DNA of 64,000 nucleotides, taken from contig PLZS01000063.1 in NCBI GenBank assembly GCA_003153555.1, positions 1 to 64,000 of the forward strand, given 5' to 3'. The notes beneath the pieces are model-generated. The model had not been told where the DNA came from. It did no database searches and saw nothing but the letters and a program-made list of their open reading frames with translations. Below, piece by piece: positions 62,252 through 64,000 of this stretch. Numbering within the stretch: position 1 is the stretch's first letter; each line of letters starts with the position of its first letter. The position numbers and the translations under genes are program-made. The stretch is from Candidatus Melainabacteria bacterium (lineage in GTDB: Bacteria > Cyanobacteriota > Vampirovibrionia > Obscuribacterales > Obscuribacteraceae).

Positions 62252-62346
62252 TGCTGCGCCAGATTTGCTGAATCATAGTATGGTACCAGAATGAAGATGT
62301 GCTTTTAAGACAGTCGCTATAATAGGATTTTTGACAGGAACTGCTG

Positions 62347-62580
62347 ATGGAACTAACACTGAACTGTCCTAAATGCAATGCGCTCATGGAGAAGGGATTC
62401 GTTATCGAACACGCCGACCCCTCTGCATCTCTCCTTGATTGGATAGCTGGAGCACCGGAATTGACAAGCCCTATATTAGGCAAATACAAGACCTCGAACG
62501 CTCGACAGATTGCAACATACTGCTGTAACGGATGCGGATTTCTCGAGTCTTATGCAAGACTACGCGACATGCCAAAATAG
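62347..62580 (+). CDS. small zinc-ribbon protein (PF20097-like)
   Basis: A 77-residue protein. CPKC near residue 7 and CCNGCG near residue 58 form a zinc ribbon split by a 40-residue insert (EHADPSASLLDWIAGAPELT). AGGA precedes the ATG. The pattern is that of the small PF20097-type proteins. It ends 1 base before the TMEM175-like gene, so the two are coupled. It may regulate or assist the channel; this is inference. Confidence 0.7.
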   Translation: MELTLNCPKCNALMEKGFVIEHADPSASLLDWIAGAPELTSPILGKYKTSNARQIATYCCNGCGFLESYARLRDMPK

Positions 62581-62581
62581 G

Positions 62582-63343
62582 ATGCTTGACGAAGTGAGCA
62601 ATGATTTGCCGGAAGAGCCAATCGACAATCAGTCACTATCAAGTGACCGTGTAGCCACCCTTGCTGACGGTGTCTTTGCTATCGTTCTGACATTGTTGGT
62701 GATTGAACTAAAAGCGCCGGAAGGTGGTTCTTCCGAGCAACTGTTGCATGGTCTAGCCGAGCTCGGTCCTAAGTTCCTTTCGTTTGCGCTTACATTCAGC
62801 ATCGTTAGCATCTTCTGGTTTGGGCACCACATGGAGTTCCACTACATCAAGAGATCCGATCGCACTCACCTGTGGCTGAATCTTCTTTTTATGATGGCAA
62901 TTAGTTTCTTGCCGTTCTCCGCGTCCTTCCTTGGAAACAACCTGACACAGCCACTTGCAAATGCGTTCTATGGTGTCCATTTATCCATTCTCGGCTTCAT
63001 TCGTTATTGGCACTGGCGTTATGCCACTGATGGACATCGGCTTGTTGATCCCTCAATGAGCGAAGACTTGATCCAAGAAGTAAATGGAACGTTCTTGTGG
63101 GTCCCGTGCGGCTATCTGATTGCTGCTGCAGTGTCGTTCGTCAACGTTTATGCCAGTCTGGTTTTCTATGTTGCTCTAGCATTGCGATACGTTTTTTCGG
63201 CTAAACAAGACCGTCATCTCACCTCATTGAAGAGCAGCGTCGGAGTGGATCCACCCCCGATTGATTCTAGCGAAGACCCGCCAAGCCAGTCGATTGTATT
63301 GAGCACGCATATTCAGTCTGAAGTGCCAGTCGCTGACGAATAA
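62582..63343 (+). CDS. TMEM175-like (DUF1211) potassium channel protein
   Basis: About 253 residues, start ATG 62582, one base after the zinc-ribbon stop. The first helix RVATLADGVFAIVLTLLVIELKAPE is the DUF1211/TMEM175 signature, with FSD replaced by LAD. About six transmembrane helices follow to residue 210, then an acidic Pro/Ser-rich tail. Bacterial TMEM175 proteins are K+-selective channels. The altered filter-region motif (LAD) could change selectivity. An alternative in-frame ATG lies at 62552 within the previous gene. Confidence 0.8.
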   Translation: MLDEVSNDLPEEPIDNQSLSSDRVATLADGVFAIVLTLLVIELKAPEGGSSEQLLHGLAELGPKFLSFALTFSIVSIFWFGHHMEFHYIKRSDRTHLWLNLLFMMAISFLPFSASFLGNNLTQPLANAFYGVHLSILGFIRYWHWRYATDGHRLVDPSMSEDLIQEVNGTFLWVPCGYLIAAAVSFVNVYASLVFYVALALRYVFSAKQDRHLTSLKSSVGVDPPPIDSSEDPPSQSIVLSTHIQSEVPVADE

Positions 63344-63399
63344 TGCAAGGCTCAGGAAAATTTGCAGACAAGCAAGTCTCAACCAATTTGCACAAGTTA

Positions 63400-64000
63400 T
63401 TAATCCAGCTCCGGCTCAGGAGAAAAGTTCAAAGCAATTGACTGATCTTGATCAAATTTGGCTAACGCACCTTTCCCAAGCTTTTTGTACGCAAGAGCAC
63501 GCCAATGATATGGTGCTGCAGCGGTTCTAAAATCTGGGTTGTCTAAGCCAATGGACTTGTTGCAATCTTGCACTGACAATTCTGGTTTGTTAACCAGCAG
63601 ATGCACTTCTGCTCGTCCATCATAGGCCTTCTGCAACTCGCTCTCGTCAGTGCTCTCGGTGATTGTTCTGTTGTAGTACTTAATCGCGTTGTCATAGTCA
63701 GCCAGTTTGCAATACATCTGAGCGCAAGCTGAACTTCGCGACGGATTCGGATCGAGTGATAGGGCGGTGGAGTAATCTCTCATTGCATTTTTAAATTCGC
63801 CAAGCTCGGCATAAAAGCTCGCTCGAGCTGAATATCGATCAGCTTTATTTTCAGCCGTGTCATTCGCAAATTCATTGAACGACCCTAGCTTCGATTGTAT
63901 TTCGCTTTTCGCTCTGTCTTGTTGTCCCATTAATCCGAGAATTTTGATGCGGAAAGCGTGTCGAAGGTCACCATCGGAATATTTGATCATTTCGTCAGCG
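63400..64000 (-). CDS. tetratricopeptide-repeat protein, 5' end cut by the window
   Basis: The frame is open to base 64000, and ATG 63990 has no ribosome binding site, so the true start is outside. About 199 residues are visible. Clear TPRs are ADRYSARASFYAELGEFKNAMRDYSTAL, QMYCKLADYDNAIKYYNRTI, AYDGRAEVHLLVNKPELSVQDCNKSI and YHWRALAYKKLGKGALAKFDQDQ. It likely scaffolds a protein complex; the partner is not visible. Confidence 0.8.
   Translation of the reverse strand, partial: ADEMIKYSDGDLRHAFRIKILGLMGQQDRAKSEIQSKLGSFNEFANDTAENKADRYSARASFYAELGEFKNAMRDYSTALSLDPNPSRSSACAQMYCKLADYDNAIKYYNRTITESTDESELQKAYDGRAEVHLLVNKPELSVQDCNKSIGLDNPDFRTAAAPYHWRALAYKKLGKGALAKFDQDQSIALNFSPEPELD

Overview
The window comes from a bacterial chromosome with dense, mostly short intergenic gaps and frequent TTG and GTG starts. 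The most likely source is a non-photosynthetic relative of the Cyanobacteria (Melainabacteria/Vampirovibrionia, Obscuribacterales-like). Reasons for this placement are a DHH-CBS-CBS-tRNA nucleotidyltransferase fusion, a clustered C5-type haem pathway (hemA-hemC-hemD-hemB), a zinc-ribbon/Ser-Thr kinase/leucine-rich-repeat protein, many TPR proteins and tandem Usp proteins. This is inference from family content; no 16S rRNA or ribosomal protein gene is present to confirm it.

Layout. 0-3 kb: a three-gene minus-strand operon (methyltransferase, FAD oxidoreductase, type III polyketide synthase), resembling phenolic-lipid (SrsABC-type) clusters. 3-5 kb: a secreted protein coupled to a DMT-family exporter with a very His-rich tail, preceded by a perfect inverted repeat. 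5-7.1 kb: a run of small secreted proteins of unknown function. 7.7-18 kb: a 2Fe-2S protein, a degenerate GGDEF protein, RtcB RNA ligase with an SDR, a fused 5-oxoprolinase, a lone Flp-type pilin, CsaA and an SMP-30 lactonase. 19-22 kb: a nitrate/sulfonate/taurine-class ABC importer with permease and ATPase fused. 22-33.8 kb: the kinase-LRR protein, a choloylglycine-hydrolase-family enzyme, a Pho-box-like triple repeat before a small gene pair, a CocE-type hydrolase, a radical SAM protein and a histidine-kinase-like protein without its phosphoacceptor His. 34-38.5 kb: Usp proteins, a stand-alone MshEN-like protein, the SRP RNA gene, an O-methyltransferase and a 34-residue zinc-ribbon microprotein.

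38.7-49 kb: the haem operon, then a minus-strand group of two NfeD-like proteins (one Asp/Gly-rich loop, one His/Gly-rich loop), a flotillin, a NadR-like P-loop kinase and a BtuF-like binding protein. 49-55.5 kb: the CCA-adding fusion enzyme, an orphan AbiEi/DUF6088-type regulator, a broken VWA gene, a diacylglycerol-kinase-family lipid kinase and a secreted START/SRPBCC protein. 55.7-56 kb: tRNA-Ser(CGA) followed by a striking array of ATATGTCGA repeats in two identically spaced inverted pairs. 56-64 kb: an NTF2-like protein, small membrane proteins, ychF, a TPR protein, two methyltransferases in tandem, a zinc-ribbon protein, a TMEM175-like channel and a TPR protein cut by the window edge.

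Most of the window looks like stable chromosome. The most accessory-looking parts are the AT-rich gene-free stretch beside the DUF6088 gene and VWA fragment (52.7-53.4 kb) and the repeat array downstream of tRNA-Ser. The strongest candidates for undescribed biology are the NfeD/flotillin group with metal-ligand-rich loops, the tRNA-linked inverted-repeat array, the SrsABC-like operon, and two proteins that may sense c-di-GMP (MshEN-like and I-site-only GGDEF).
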